This document shows, piece by piece, positions 10,936 to 21,888 of a stretch of 64,000 nucleotides of DNA. A program made the translations under genes and the position numbers. The notes under the pieces are model-generated. The model searched no databases, was not told the DNA's origin, and saw nothing but the letters and a program-made list of their open reading frames with translations. The DNA is from SHAN690 sp023262195 (GTDB taxonomy: Bacteria > Bacteroidota > Bacteroidia > Flavobacteriales_G > Salibacteraceae), in contig JAYQJE010000005.1 of assembly GCA_038142005.1 (NCBI GenBank), positions 124,001-188,000 on the forward strand. Reading direction: 5' to 3'. Each line of letters opens with the position of its first letter. Within the stretch, counting starts at the first letter, position 1.

Positions 10936-11909
10936 TCAAGGAGTTTTTCTGCAGTTTGTTTTGGGGTTAATCCACTTGAGTCTTCGACATGATTGGGCTT
11001 CCTGTTTGATCGATTTCTCGCGAATTGATAGGTGCGGTCGTAGTAAGTGAGCGCCAACTCACAGGCTGTTTTTAGATCGTTATTTTGAAGCGCCTCTATG
11101 GCTGCTTTCGCATGCTGGCCACCCATCTTTTTTGAGATTCTACGAAAACCATCAATCAAATCACTTTGCATTTCTAAGCCATAGGAGTTGCAAAGAAATT
11201 CTACTCGATCATCAAAGTCTTTCACAATATCTACCAAGACCGACTTGTTCATCAGAACTTTAAACTCATCGGGTATGCGCACATTACCCACACTTTTACT
11301 CTCATCTTCAATCCAAGTGGGCTCGGTGGGGTCAAGTTTCATAAGTTCATTACCCAGTAGGTTGTGAAAATGCTCGTTGCTTGGCTGTTTGCCACGACTT
11401 CCAAATGCGGAACCTCGATGGTTGGCCAATCCTTCAAGATCAATGACCAACTCGCCCAGCATCTTTAGTTCGTGCAATACTTCAGTTTTTGCACACCCCG
11501 TTAGTCCGCTGAGCACGAAGAGCTTTCGATTTGATTCGAATTCCGATCGTATGAGCCTGCGCCATGCTTTGTAGCCACCAACGATGGTTTTTGCTTTTAC
11601 CCCATGCTGGTTAAATAACCAACACATGGATGCGCTGCGCATGCCGCCTCGCCAACAATAGACTTGGATCTTGCTTTGCTCCGAACAGTGTGTCCTTAGT
11701 TGATTTACATATGAGTCAAACTTTGGTGAAGTCAATTCAAGACCCAGTGCAATGGCGGCTTCCTTACCTTTTTGCTTGTAGGTGAGCCCGACTTTATGTC
11801 TTTCCTCATCGTTAAACAGAGGAATACTGACGGCACCAGGTATGTGGCCTTGTTCATATTCGCTTGGCGATCGTACATCGATTAGTACACTTTCGGCCTG
11901 TTTTATCAT
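10908..11909 (-). CDS. mnmH: tRNA 2-selenouridine synthase
   Basis: This enzyme converts 2-thiouridine at the tRNA wobble position to 2-selenouridine through a geranylated intermediate, using selenophosphate. Length is 333 residues. The N-terminal rhodanese domain carries its catalytic Cys85 in YCWRGGMRSA. The C-terminal P-loop ATPase-like domain starts at about residue 134. Its Walker A reads GLTGCAKT, with Ala where a Gly is usual (GxxGxGKT). The ATG follows the stop of the TfoX-like gene with no gap, and the 3' end overlaps selD, so the three genes look like one operon. Confidence 0.93.
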   Translation of the reverse strand: MIKQAESVLIDVRSPSEYEQGHIPGAVSIPLFNDEERHKVGLTYKQKGKEAAIALGLELTSPKFDSYVNQLRTHCSEQSKIQVYCWRGGMRSASMCWLFNQHGVKAKTIVGGYKAWRRLIRSEFESNRKLFVLSGLTGCAKTEVLHELKMLGELVIDLEGLANHRGSAFGSRGKQPSNEHFHNLLGNELMKLDPTEPTWIEDESKSVGNVRIPDEFKVLMNKSVLVDIVKDFDDRVEFLCNSYGLEMQSDLIDGFRRISKKMGGQHAKAAIEALQNNDLKTACELALTYYDRTYQFARNRSNRKPNHVEDSSGLTPKQTAEKLLEWKNQNSLS

Positions 11910-12248
11910 TTAGCGTTTGCTCGATTTTGCTTTAGGATTAAATAAAAGGCATTGCTCCACCCAATAGGCCAGCTCGTTATCGGTATCTACCGCTTCGGGT
12001 TGTATGGTTAAAAAACTCTTCATGGGCTTACCTGTGAATTGCATTGGGCCAACGCCCTCCATAGCCATGTATTCATCGATGTTTTCAACATCGATCCGCA
12101 CCATAAGGGTATCCTCAATTACACCGATACACATTTTATCGTCCACCATAAAACACATACCACCCATCATTTTCAAATCTTCGTATTGTGCTTTTTGATC
12201 ATTTAGTTCAAGCCGAACTCGATCTGCCAAATGTTCATCGTATGCCAT
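11910..12248 (-). CDS. TfoX/Sxy N-terminal domain protein
   Basis: This is a small 112-residue protein matching the TfoX N-terminal domain: DLKMMGGMCFMVDDKMCIGV, a DTLMVRID strand, then MQFTGKPMKSFLTI and a C-terminal helix. In gamma-proteobacteria this domain belongs to competence regulators, but stand-alone copies in other phyla have no established role. It is the first gene of the apparent tfoX-like/mnmH/selD operon. A basic tail (KAKSSKR) ends it. Family call is good; function is unknown. Confidence 0.8.
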   Translation of the reverse strand: MAYDEHLADRVRLELNDQKAQYEDLKMMGGMCFMVDDKMCIGVIEDTLMVRIDVENIDEYMAMEGVGPMQFTGKPMKSFLTIQPEAVDTDNELAYWVEQCLLFNPKAKSSKR

Positions 12249-12286
12249 GAGTGGTGAAGTTAGTCAGAAGCCAGGTAATTATTGGA

Positions 12287-12318
12287 CAAAAAAAGTTCCA
12301 ACATTTCTGCTGGAACTT
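12287..12318 (-). terminator. Rho-independent terminator after trxA
   Basis: On the minus strand an eight-base perfect stem AAGTTCCA/TGGAACTT with a ten-base loop is followed by a run of T. It lies between trxA and the tfoX-like gene, separating two minus-strand transcription units. Confidence 0.85.
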
Positions 12319-12345
12319 ATGCTGCTTAGTTAAGCTGCCTTAAAC

Positions 12346-12663
12346 TCACATTTGAGCTTCGAGCTTCTTTACCAGTGTTGCCTTGGGTACCGCACCCACT
12401 TGACGATCAACCACTTCACCATTCTTGATGAAAAGTATGGTTGGGATACTGCGTATACCGTACTTCTGAGCAACGTTTGGATTGTTGTCTACGTTTAACT
12501 TTCCTACGACAGCCTTATCGCCATATTCATTTGCTACTTCTTCAACGATTGGTCCTACCATTCTACATGGTCCACACCATTCTGCCCAAAAATCAACCAA
12601 TACTGGCTTGTCTGATTTAAGAGCCGCTTCTTCAAAATTGCTGTCGGTAAATTCTAGTGCCAT
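12346..12663 (-). CDS. trxA: Thioredoxin
   Basis: This is a general cytosolic disulfide reductase, 105 residues, full length, with the active site WCGPC (Cys30 and Cys33) and the conserved cis-proline segment RSIPTILFIKNG. No signal peptide is present. It has its own promoter box about 30 bases upstream and a strong terminator downstream, so it looks monocistronic. Confidence 0.96.
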   Translation of the reverse strand: MALEFTDSNFEEAALKSDKPVLVDFWAEWCGPCRMVGPIVEEVANEYGDKAVVGKLNVDNNPNVAQKYGIRSIPTILFIKNGEVVDRQVGAVPKATLVKKLEAQM

Positions 12664-12693
12664 TGTCTTTTTGTTTTTTTTCTAAGAGTTGTA

Positions 12694-12701
12694 CAAACCT
12701 A
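12694..12701 (-). promoter_or_regulatory. TAnnTTTG promoter box of trxA
   Basis: On the minus strand the box reads TAGGTTTG, a perfect TAnnTTTG match 30 bases upstream of the trxA ATG. A palindrome TTCGAGTCGAA lies just above it; whether it binds anything is unknown. Confidence 0.6.
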
Positions 12702-12829
12702 AATGTTTCGAGTCGAAGCTCCATCACTGTCCTTACAGTTTCATCAGAATTTGTAAACACCTAGTGTTTTAATATTGTTCTCGATAACAATTTGTGAGCC
12801 GTGATTGAAATCAGGTCAATATGTCATAC

Positions 12830-15800
12830 TTAGTCAATTGACCACTGCAATTGAGGCATTTTGTCGAGTGTGTCTGAAAGCTCACGACTTAGCTCCACCT
12901 TCATGCTGCGCGATGGCATTTCAATGATGGTGTCGTCTTCCTTCACATTTACCTGCACAGGCACTTTGCCTTTATTTTTCTTCAGTAAGTCTTCGATGGC
13001 GTCAACCAAATTCTCGTCAAGTTTGTGCAGTGGGATATTGAGGTTTAGCTTCTTTACCATTTTTTCCCTCAATTCTGAGAGCAATTGAATTCGAGCTACG
13101 GAGGTTCTAAACACCTCTTTCTGATCGCGTTTGCTATACCAGCTATCCAATTTCACCGTGACAAGCACAAACCAATAATCGTTGAGGTAGTTTCTGAATT
13201 TCACGTAATCGTCTTTGAATAAGGCAAACTCAAACGCTCCGCTATAGTCCTCCAACACAAATTTCCCGGTGAGCCGGTCTTAGTAGTGAGGTGCGAAACA
13301 CTGGTGATGATTCCAGCTACATTACATTCCCTGCGTTTCTTGAGGTTTTCAATATCCTCAAGCTCTACCACTTGCATATTACTAAACTGCTCCAATTCAA
13401 ACTTGAAATCATCGAGGGGGTGACCTGAAATGTAAACGCCCACCACCTCTTTTTCTCGGTTCAGCTGGTCGAGTGTGCGCCACTCAAGGGCAGGCGGGAT
13501 GGGTGGTTCTGGTATGTCTGCATCTTCGGATTCGCCAAACAGGCTCGCTTGGCTTGAGTTTGCAGCCTCCCTCACGGCATTCCCATATTTAATGGCCATT
13601 TCAATCAATGTTTGACCTCTCTCATCTTCAGCGAAATATTGCGCGCGGTGTATTCCCTCAAATTGGTCAAAAGCACCAGCCAAGGCTAAACCTTCAAAGT
13701 TCTTTTTGTTTACTGTTCTGAGATCCAATCGAGAAGCAAAGCCAAAGATGGAGGCGTATGGCCCATTTTCTTCGCGCTCAGCTACAATGGCATCTACAGC
13801 GCCATTTCCCACGCCTTTAATCGCGCCCATACCGAAGCGTATTTGGCCTTTATCATTCACCTTAAACTTGAAATTACTCTCATTTACCGATGGGCCAAGC
13901 ACTGGAATTCCTGCGCGCTTGCATTCTTCCATAAAGAAGGTGACTTTCTTGATGTCGCCCATATTGTGCGTGAGCACCGAAGCCATGTATTCGGCTGGGT
14001 AGTTGGCCTTGAGGTAAGCGGTTTGAAATGCTACGAGGGAGTAAGCTGCCGAGTGCGACCGGTTGAAACCATACTCGGCAAACTTCATCATGATGTCAAA
14101 AATCTCATCGGCCTTTTTGGCATCGATGCCGTTATGCGTTTCACAGCCTTCGCGAAAAATGATCTTCTGCTCTTGCATCACATCCATTTTCTTCTTACCC
14201 ATGGCACGCCTGAGTATATCCGCTGCTCCGAGGCTATATCCAGCAAGAATTTGTGCGGTTTGCATGATCTGCTCCTGATAGACCATGATGCCGTAGGTGT
14301 CTTTGAGGATCGGAATCAGCTTTTCATGCGGGTATTCTACTTCCTCAATTGCCTGTTTACGCTTGATGAACGTATCAATGAATTGAAGAGGGCCCGGACG
14401 ATACAAGGCGTTCATGGCAATCAAATCCTCGATATCGGTTGGCTTCAGATTGCGTAAGTGCTTTTGCATACCAACGGACTCGAATTGGAAGGTGCCGTTG
14501 GTTTCTCCTTTTTGATAAAGCTCGAAAGTCTTAGCATCATCCAATGGAATCTGGTCAATATCAATTTCCAACCCATGGCGCTCTTTGATCAGGGCCACGG
14601 CATCTTTCATGATGGTAAGCGTTTTGAGACCAAGGAAATCCATCTTCAATAGACCCGCACTTTCAACTACGCTGTTATCAAACTGTGTGACAAGTAAATC
14701 TGAGTCCTTGGCAGTTGCCACAGGAATAAACTCGCGAATGTCTTCGGGTGTGATGATCACCCCACAAGCGTGAATACCGGTATTTCGAACTGATCCCTCT
14801 AGTTTTCTTGCTTGGTTCAGAATTTTTCCGTGCTCGTTGTCTTGCTCACTGATCTCAATGAGTTGCTTCACATTGGTGAGGTCATCGCCATTGAAGTCTT
14901 TGGCCAGTTCCTTTTCATCCTTACCAAAAATGTGCTTGAATTTCTTTAAGTCGGGCACGAGCTTAGCGATGCGATCAGCTTCGGAAAGCGGTAGGTCCAT
15001 TACTCGGGCTACATCACGGATGCTCGACTTCGCAGCCATGCTTCCATAGGTGATGATCTGCGCCACTTGAGTTTGTCCGTACTTCTTGACCACATAGTCA
15101 ATGATGCGATCTCGACCTTCATCATCAAAATCGATATCAATATCGGGCATGGACACCCGTTCCGGATTTAAGAATCGCTCGAAGAGTAGATTGTATTTGA
15201 TTGGGTCGATGTTGGTAATTCCGATGGCGTAGGCCACTGCACTACCTGCAGCGGAGCCCCGACCTGGACCAACCCAAACCCCTCGGTTTCGGGCCTCTCG
15301 GGTGAAATCTTGAACAATTAAGAAATAACCCGGAAAACCCATGTCTTTGATTACGCTCAGCTCGTAGTCGAGTCGTTCTTTGATCTCATCGGTGATTTCA
15401 CCGTATTTCTCTTTGGCACCTTCGTAGGTAAGGTGTGCCAAGAATTCATTTTCTCCTTCAAATTCTGCGGGTATGTCAAATTTCGGTAGTAGAATATCCC
15501 TTCCGAGTTGGTACTCTTCCACCTTATCTATAATCCCTTTGATGTTAATGATGGAATCAGGCAAATCACTAAACAATGCCTTCATTTCATCGCCCGATTT
15601 AAAGTAGTATTCCTGATTTTTCATTCCAAACCGATGCCCTCGACCAAAGCCTATGGGTGTATCGATCTGTTCACCATCCTTTACGCAAAGGAGAATGTCG
15701 TGCGCGTAGGCGTCTTCCTTTTTCTCGTAGTAGACATTGTTGGCCGCGAAATATTTCACGCCATATTGCTCGCAGAACCGGAGCAATACTTCGTTTACGC

Positions 15801-17121
15801 GCTTTTCTTCCTCAAGATCATGGCGCATAAGTTGTACGTAGAAGTCTTCGCCAAATAGCCCATGCCAGTATTTAAACGCCTCTTCTGCTTGTTTCTCACC
15901 AATATTCAAGATTAGGTTGGGAATCTCCCCACCTAGGCCGCCCGTGGTGCAGATGAGGTTTTCCTTGTACTGTTCGATCACTTCTCGTCCAACCCTGGGT
16001 AAACCTGCGTAGTAACCTTCAATGAACCCTACCGAACACAACTTGGCGAGGTTGTGATAGCCCTGCTCATTTTTAGCGATGAGCACTTGCTTAAAGCGTT
16101 TGTCGGGCGCGTCTTTGGTGAATTGATGTTTCTGGTATTCTTCTGCTACAAAAAACTCACAACCCACGATGGCTTTGATCCCAGCCATTTCACACTCCCG
16201 TACAAAGTGGAAAACGCCCATCATGTTTCCCAAATCGGTAATGGCGATTGCGGGCATCTCCAATTCTGCCGCCCGTCTTACAATGGATTTGATGTTGGAC
16301 GTGGATTGTAGTATGGAAAACTGGGTGTGGTTATGCAGGTGCACAAACGGGAATTCCTCCAGCAGCTTTTTGTTTTCTTTCAGCTCTTTTTTTAGAAGGT
16401 GTGTCATCTGTATCCTCAAGTTCACTTTCTTCAAAATCATCCGCAGCGTATGGCTTTATGTTAAGCCCAATGAGTTCAAATGGCTTCGGATTGGCCTCTT
16501 TGAATACTTTGAGGTACTCATCATTGGTGTGGAGGTCCTTTTTCGTGAAAACGCCAATTCGGATAAGCTCTAAAAAACACCGAGCAGTCGCCTCCACATC
16601 CGCAGATGCGTTGTGGGCATTGTCCACCTTTTCTCTAAAGAGCTTTTCATTAAGCTCGCTGAGGGTAGGGTACTTAAAGCTTTTTCCACGACCACCGGGG
16701 AGTTGGCAGAAATTGGTGCTGGCCAGCATGGTGTCCAGCGATTTCTTTTTCATTAGACCATCATCGGACGGTCTGCTCGAGCGTATTCTGCGCCCATCAC
16801 CTTGAGGTCAAACTCTACGTTGTGACCAACCACAAAATCCGTTTCTGCCAGCGCCTTCTTAAATTCATCAAGGACAAAACTGAGTTCAACACCCATTTTT
16901 TCCGCGCGCTCGGTGCTGATGCCGTGAATTTTTTCTGCATTAAACGGAATGGTGTATCCATCGGGTTTGATGATGAAGTTTTTGACTTCGATCAGCTCGC
17001 CTTTATAATCGTGGAGTTGCCATGCGAGTTGTACCACCCGTGGAAACGCCTCAAAGTCGGTGACTGGGGCTTTCCAGTTCTCAATTCTTCCAGTGGTCTC
17101 GGTGTCAAATATCAGGTACAT
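12830..17121 (-). CDS. dnaE: DNA polymerase III alpha subunit with N-terminal exonuclease domain (three frameshifts)
   Basis: This is the main replicative polymerase, in the Bacteroidota form. Residues 1 to about 180 are a DEDD proofreading-exonuclease-like domain with FDTETTG, HGIS, HNVEFD and HNASADVEAT. It is followed by the PHP domain (HLHNHTQFSILQST), polymerase core (GPGRGSAAGSAVAY, PDIDIDFDDEGRDRI), helix-hairpin-helix and OB-like segments, and a C-terminal MPSRSMKVELSREL tail. The frame breaks at about 16750-16756 (one base missing after RPMMV), at 16387-16393 (one base too many in a T7 run; corrected it reads SKKELKENKKLLEEF) and at 13260-13266 (one base missing, rejoining SPGK with FVLEDYSGAF). 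An essential gene cannot be this broken, so these are best read as sequence errors. Reconstructed length is about 1430 residues. Confidence 0.93.
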
Positions 17122-17289
17122 CGCAGGCTGTTTTTAAGCTGTTGAAAGGACGGATAAAGTTAAAAATGAGCAGCTGTTTCAGGACGTATGTTGATAGATT
17201 GTGTAGAAGATTTCAGCTTTGTTTTTAGTCCTACAATTGATCGTTATTCAAATTCTCAATTCGTTTCTTTGGCCTCCTTAATATGAACC

Positions 17290-19756
17290 ATGATTAGATC
17301 GTTTGCATTCACTCTTGTTTTTTTGATTCTTGCATCAACCATAGTTTATGGTCAGGAGTATGAATTAAAAACGAGTAGTGAGATTTACCAAGACCTAAAA
17401 AAGTTGGAAAAAGGGATGCGGGTGCTTTATGTGGCCGCGCACCTGATGATGAGAATACCCGTCTCATTGCTTGGTTGGAGAATGATCAACACATTGAAAC
17501 GGCCTACTTGTCCTTAACACGTGGCCAAGGTGGACAAAACCTTATTGGTGATGAAAAAGGCGATGGCCTCGGAGTGATTCGAACGTATGAATTGCTTGAG
17601 GCCCGCAAGGTTGACGGTGGAGAACAGATGTTTACCCGAGCAGTTGATTTTGGTTACAGCAAATCTGCCGAAGAGAGCTTTGAGAAATGGGGCAAAGCGG
17701 AGGTGTTAGGTGACGTAGTTTATGGCATCCGAAAATTCAGACCACATATTATTATCACTCGGTTTCCACCCAACAGGTATGCAGGGCATGGCCACCATGA
17801 GGCCTCAGCCATCCTAGCCGAAGAAGCGTTTGATCTAGCGGCAGACCCTAACGCTTATCCTGAACAGTTGAAGTGGGTTGATACGTGGCAACCACAGCTC
17901 ATGTTTTTCAATACCTCAAGTTGGTGGAGAAAGGAGTTGGAGGATAAGACCGCAGCCGAGCTAAAGGAAGAGAAAATACACCGAGTTAACATTGGAGTTT
18001 TTAACGCTTTAACTGGACTTGGCATCAATGAGACTGCTGCCTTGGCCCGCAGTAAACACCGCTGCCAAGCTTTTGGCACTGATCGAGATCGTGGTGAGCG
18101 ATTTGAGTATTTAAAACAATTGAAAGGAGAGTGGAACGATGTGCTTTTTGGCGATGTAGAGGGTATTTGGATGAACAGCCCTGAGCACCAGCAAGCATTT
18201 ACCAAAGTGGTTGAGCAATATGACTTCACCGATATGGAACATAATCTACAATTGATCAACGATCTTATTGAACCAAAATTGGCACAGCGAAACATGTGGG
18301 CTGAGGGGAAAGACATTGGCTACGTTACTACTTTAATCGATCGGATAAAACAAAACCTAATGGGCATAAGGATTGAAGCTTTTTCAGATCAAGATCCCAT
18401 TGTGGTTGGCACGGATTATCCCATCACCATACAGGTTTACAATGCTCATGAAAATGAGGCTATGGTGAGGTTTACACACGAGAAAATTGATACAACCGTA
18501 ATTGTTGCAGGCGGCTCACAAATTGAATGGACCGAAACCTTAACTGCACCTGACATTCCAAGTACACCATATTGGCTCAGAAATGAGCACGATTGGCTTT
18601 ATGATGTGCCGCTTTCAGAGCAGTCGGCATTACCGAGATTATCAGATGAATTGATTTCGTATTCTATTCGAGGAAAGGGAAGATCCGCTGGTGCAACTGA
18701 GCTGCATCGGAAATGGCGAGATCGATCTATTGGTGAAGTGATTCAGCCGATGCGTTTCGCTCCACTTGGGGGCTTAGTCCAGAGTCTGAAACCATAATTC
18801 TACGATCGGGCAATGCACAAACTACGCGTTTAGATGCCATTGCGTTTGGGGAGGTTAAGCAGCTTAGTGAGGTGTCACTTTCTGGAGATGACGTTGAATT
18901 CCAGGCTAAGGGCTTGAGTAAGGGTCAACAGACTTCGTTTGACTTTAAGGTGTCATCTGAGTCGGAAAATGGACAGAAACACAGTGTTAATGTAGGCGTA
19001 AAAGGGAGCACCGAGAGTGGTGAGGTGAGCTATTTTGATCAAAGCTTTCAGCTGATTTCATACGAACATATCCCAGAGATTCAAATTGTGAAAGACTGTA
19101 AGATAAATGTGATCACGGTTGATTTGAAGGAATCGTCAGGAAGAATACTTTACTTGGATGGTTCTGGGGATGAGGTGGACGATGCCTTGATAAGAATGGG
19201 GTATTCGGTTGAGTCTGGCGCTCTAGCGGGTAAAACGGCAGCCGATCTATCAAAGTACAATGCGATAGTCTGTGGAATTCGGTCGGTCAATAAAAACAAT
19301 GACTTGGCCAATAATATTGAGCTTCTTCACCAATATGCTGAAAATGGCGGTAACGTCATTATGCAATACAATACCTCTTATGGTTTGCTCGTGGAACAGT
19401 TTAGTCCATATAGCCTGAGCATCTCAAGGAACCGCGTCACCGAAGAGGATTCTGAAGTGAGGATCTTAGATTCGAAACATCGAGTTTTCAATGAGCCAAA
19501 TAAAATTACCCTGGCCGATTTTGACAGTTGGGTTCAAGAGCGTGGGCTGTATTTCGCTGGTGAATGGGGCGAGGAATACACTCCACTGATTGCTTGGCAC
19601 GATAAAGGGGAAGAAGATGTTTTAGGCGGGCTGCTGATAGCCTCCCACGGTAAAGGCTCATTCATTTATACCGGAATATCCTTCTTCAGGCAATTGCCTG
19701 CGGGTGTGTCAGGAGCATATCGCCTTTTTGATAACCTCATTCAATACAAACCTTAA
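17290..19756 (+). CDS. PIG-L/LmbE-family deacetylase with C-terminal amidotransferase-like domain (two frameshifts)
   Basis: This is an exported zinc-dependent N-acetylglucosamine deacetylase-like protein. A signal peptide (MIRSFAFTLVFLILASTIVYG) precedes the LmbE domain. The metal motif AAHPDDE is cut by one missing C at 17442-17443; corrected, it continues into NTRLIAWLENDQH. Other family features are LTRGQGGQN and RYAGHGHHEAS. The C-terminal third (ILYLDGSGDEVDDALIRMGY, GGNVIMQYNT) resembles a ThuA/glutamine-amidotransferase-like fold. A second shift in the G5 run at 18768-18772 separates the halves; with six G the frame continues through LGGLSPESETIILRSG. Reconstructed length is about 822 residues. 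It heads an operon with a tiny membrane peptide and a sodium symporter, suggesting uptake after deacetylation of an amino-sugar compound (inference). Confidence 0.85.
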
Positions 19757-19760
19757 AACC

Positions 19761-19871
19761 ATGAGTGACCCAGAGTCAAGCACCAACTGGAATCGTATTT
19801 ATTGGTTTGTAGCAGCGTTTCTGGCATTACAAATAGTTCTGTTCGCAATTCTTAGCTCCATCCTGTCATGA
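19761..19871 (+). CDS. 36-residue single-pass membrane peptide
   Basis: This is a very short frame between the PIG-L stop (19756) and the symporter start. It encodes MSDPESSTNWNRIYWF followed by one hydrophobic segment (VAAFLALQIVLFAILSSILS). Its stop overlaps the symporter ATG in an ATGA arrangement, the usual sign of translational coupling. The polar N-terminus with one C-terminal helix suggests a small inner-membrane protein, possibly an accessory subunit of the symporter, as small partners accompany some other SSS-family transporters. I recognise no named family. Coding is supported by position, spacing and composition only. Confidence 0.6.
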   Translation: MSDPESSTNWNRIYWFVAAFLALQIVLFAILSSILS

Positions 19872-21553
19872 ACATTTACGACTGGTTGGTTTTAGGATTT
19901 ACGCTTTTTGCTATTGTGGCGTATGGTACGTGGCGCACCAGAAAACAACGAGACCTAAATTCTTATTTGCGCGGTGGGCAAGAAGCCGGCTGGGCTACGG
20001 TGGGTTTAAGTGTAATGGCCACGCAAGCATCTGCAATCACCTTTCTTTCAACTCCGGGGCAAGCTTTTGAGTCGGGCATGGGCTTCATTCAGTTTTACTT
20101 CGGTTTGCCGATTGCGTTGATCATTATTTCCATAGTGGTCATTCCTATGTTTTACAAGCTCAATGTCTATACCGCATATGAGTTTCTTGAAAATCGATTC
20201 AACCTCAATACTAGATTGCTCACCGCTTTTTTGTTTTTGGTGCAGCGGGGATTAGCTGCGGGAATCACTATTTACGCACCCGCAATTGTGCTGAGCACCG
20301 TGCTTGGATGGAATTTGACACAGCTCAACATAATCATTGGAATTCTTGTGATTATCTATACGGTTTCTGGCGGCACTAAAGCGGTGAGTATTACTCAGAA
20401 ATGGCAAATGGCTGTGATTATGGGTGGGATGGTATTTGCTTTCATTCTGATTCTACAATACATTGGCGAGCACTTTAGCTTTTTAGAAGCTGTAAAGTTT
20501 GCTGGGGCAAGTGGAAAAATGCAGATCGTTGACCTAGAGCCCAACTTTGAGTCGCGCTACACGATTTGGAGCGGACTTACGGGAGGCTTGTTTTTGGCGT
20601 TATCCTATTTTGGAACAGACCAAAGCCAGGTACAGCGATACATCAGCGCCAGCAGTGTTAAGCAAAGTAGAATGGGACTCATGTTTAATGCAGTGCTTAA
20701 AATTCCAATGCAGTTTTTCATTCTTTTCACCGGTGTAATGCTCTTTGTGTTTTACCAGGCCGAAAAGCAGCCAATTAGTTTTAATCAAGAAGTTATAGCT
20801 CAAGTCCTGAACTCAGACCAAAGTGACAAAGGGGAGAAGCTCATGCTTCAATTTGATGAAATACAGAACGAAAAGAATGCTCTAGTTAAGAGCTCAGGCC
20901 TAGATAAAATGGACGAGATCGATCGTTTGCAAATCGATCAGGCCAGTATTAAGTCAGAATTCAATGCCCTTTCAGAGTCAATCAATATTGATGTTCCTAC
21001 CAAGGATTCAGACTATGTCTTTATTCGATTCATCCTCGACTATTTACCTCATGGCGCCATTGGATTATTGCTTGCAGTGATATTGAGCGCTGCCATGTCT
21101 TCTACGGCTGGTGAATTAAATGCTTTAGCGACTACTACGATGAATGACTTTGTAAAACGACTTGGAAAACAAGAGCTTGATGAACGGAAGCAAGTTCTAT
21201 ACAGCAAGCTCATTACTGTAGGTTGGGGCCTGTTGGCCATCGCTTTTGCGCTTGCAGCCAACCTATTTGACAACCTCATTGAATTGGTCAACATCTTAGG
21301 TTCTTTATTCTATGGAACCATCCTTGGTATCTTTGTCTGTGCCATTTTCTTGAAATCGGTTAAAGCCAGAGAGGTAATCATTGGCGCCATTGTAGCCGAG
21401 ACACTTATCCTATTTCTCTTTGCAGGGTCTCATTGGGATATCCTTCCAATAAGCATTGGCTTTTTGTGGTTCAATGTTATTGGCTGCTTGGTAGTGATCA
21501 TCACTGCGCTTATGGTGAGCAGTGGAGGCGATGAACAAATGGAGATTGCTTAA
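19868..21553 (+). CDS. Sodium:solute symporter (SSS family)
   Basis: This is a polytopic inner-membrane transporter of 561 residues. Family features are the N-terminal GTWRTRKQRDLNSYLRGGQ, MATQASAITFLSTPGQAF in the first unwound helix, GGTKAVSITQKWQM, and YFGTDQSQVQRYISASS. A longer loop of about 70 residues in the second half (DKGEKLMLQFDEIQNEKNAL to NIDVPTKDSDYV) is helical and charged, and is seen in other Bacteroidota members. The LeuT-like core ends with AAMSSTAGELNALATTTMNDF. It is coupled by overlap to the 36-residue peptide and sits downstream of the PIG-L deacetylase, so an amino-sugar or sialic-acid-like solute is plausible. The 3' end overlaps convergent SUI1 by four bases. Confidence 0.9.
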   Translation: MNIYDWLVLGFTLFAIVAYGTWRTRKQRDLNSYLRGGQEAGWATVGLSVMATQASAITFLSTPGQAFESGMGFIQFYFGLPIALIIISIVVIPMFYKLNVYTAYEFLENRFNLNTRLLTAFLFLVQRGLAAGITIYAPAIVLSTVLGWNLTQLNIIIGILVIIYTVSGGTKAVSITQKWQMAVIMGGMVFAFILILQYIGEHFSFLEAVKFAGASGKMQIVDLEPNFESRYTIWSGLTGGLFLALSYFGTDQSQVQRYISASSVKQSRMGLMFNAVLKIPMQFFILFTGVMLFVFYQAEKQPISFNQEVIAQVLNSDQSDKGEKLMLQFDEIQNEKNALVKSSGLDKMDEIDRLQIDQASIKSEFNALSESINIDVPTKDSDYVFIRFILDYLPHGAIGLLLAVILSAAMSSTAGELNALATTTMNDFVKRLGKQELDERKQVLYSKLITVGWGLLAIAFALAANLFDNLIELVNILGSLFYGTILGIFVCAIFLKSVKAREVIIGAIVAETLILFLFAGSHWDILPISIGFLWFNVIGCLVVIITALMVSSGGDEQMEIA

Positions 21554-21888
21554 CCGCCTACGTTTTTGGTTTTATATCCTTTTGATTTAAGAAACTGTTC
21601 AATTTTTGGCCGTTGATCACCTTGGATGATAATCTCACCATTTTTAGCGCTTCCTCCAGTGCCGCAATGTGCCTTCAGTGATTTGCCAAGTGATGCTAGG
21701 TCATCATCATTTCCAATAAAATTGCAGACTATGATTACTGCCTTACCACCTCGGCCTTTAGTTTCTCGGTGCAGGTGAAGGGTTTGTTCATTGGGCGCCA
21801 ATGTTTCTTCCTCAGAAGATTGGTCGTCATAATCAAAGTCTGGATTGGTGGAATAGACCATGCCGCCACGCTTATTTTTATTAGACAT
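21550..21888 (-). CDS. SUI1/eIF1-like translation factor (YciH family)
   Basis: This is a 112-residue protein with the SUI1 fold: HLHRETKGRGGKAVIIV, LGKSLKAHCGTGGSAKNGEI and GDQRPKIEQFLKSKGYK. The N-terminal 40 residues are acidic and probably disordered. Bacterial homologues such as YciH are thought to affect start-codon fidelity but are not essential. The start overlaps the 3' end of the lipid kinase by eight bases, so the two are probably cotranscribed. Confidence 0.9.
   Translation of the reverse strand: MSNKNKRGGMVYSTNPDFDYDDQSSEEETLAPNEQTLHLHRETKGRGGKAVIIVCNFIGNDDDLASLGKSLKAHCGTGGSAKNGEIIIQGDQRPKIEQFLKSKGYKTKNVGG

Noticed and set aside
16750..16756. A natural split of the DnaE exonuclease domain into two coupled genes (TAATG overlap)
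   Set aside because: The break would cut the exonuclease fold between its second and third motifs, and two further breaks in the same gene are clear homopolymer slips, so a missing base is the simpler reading.
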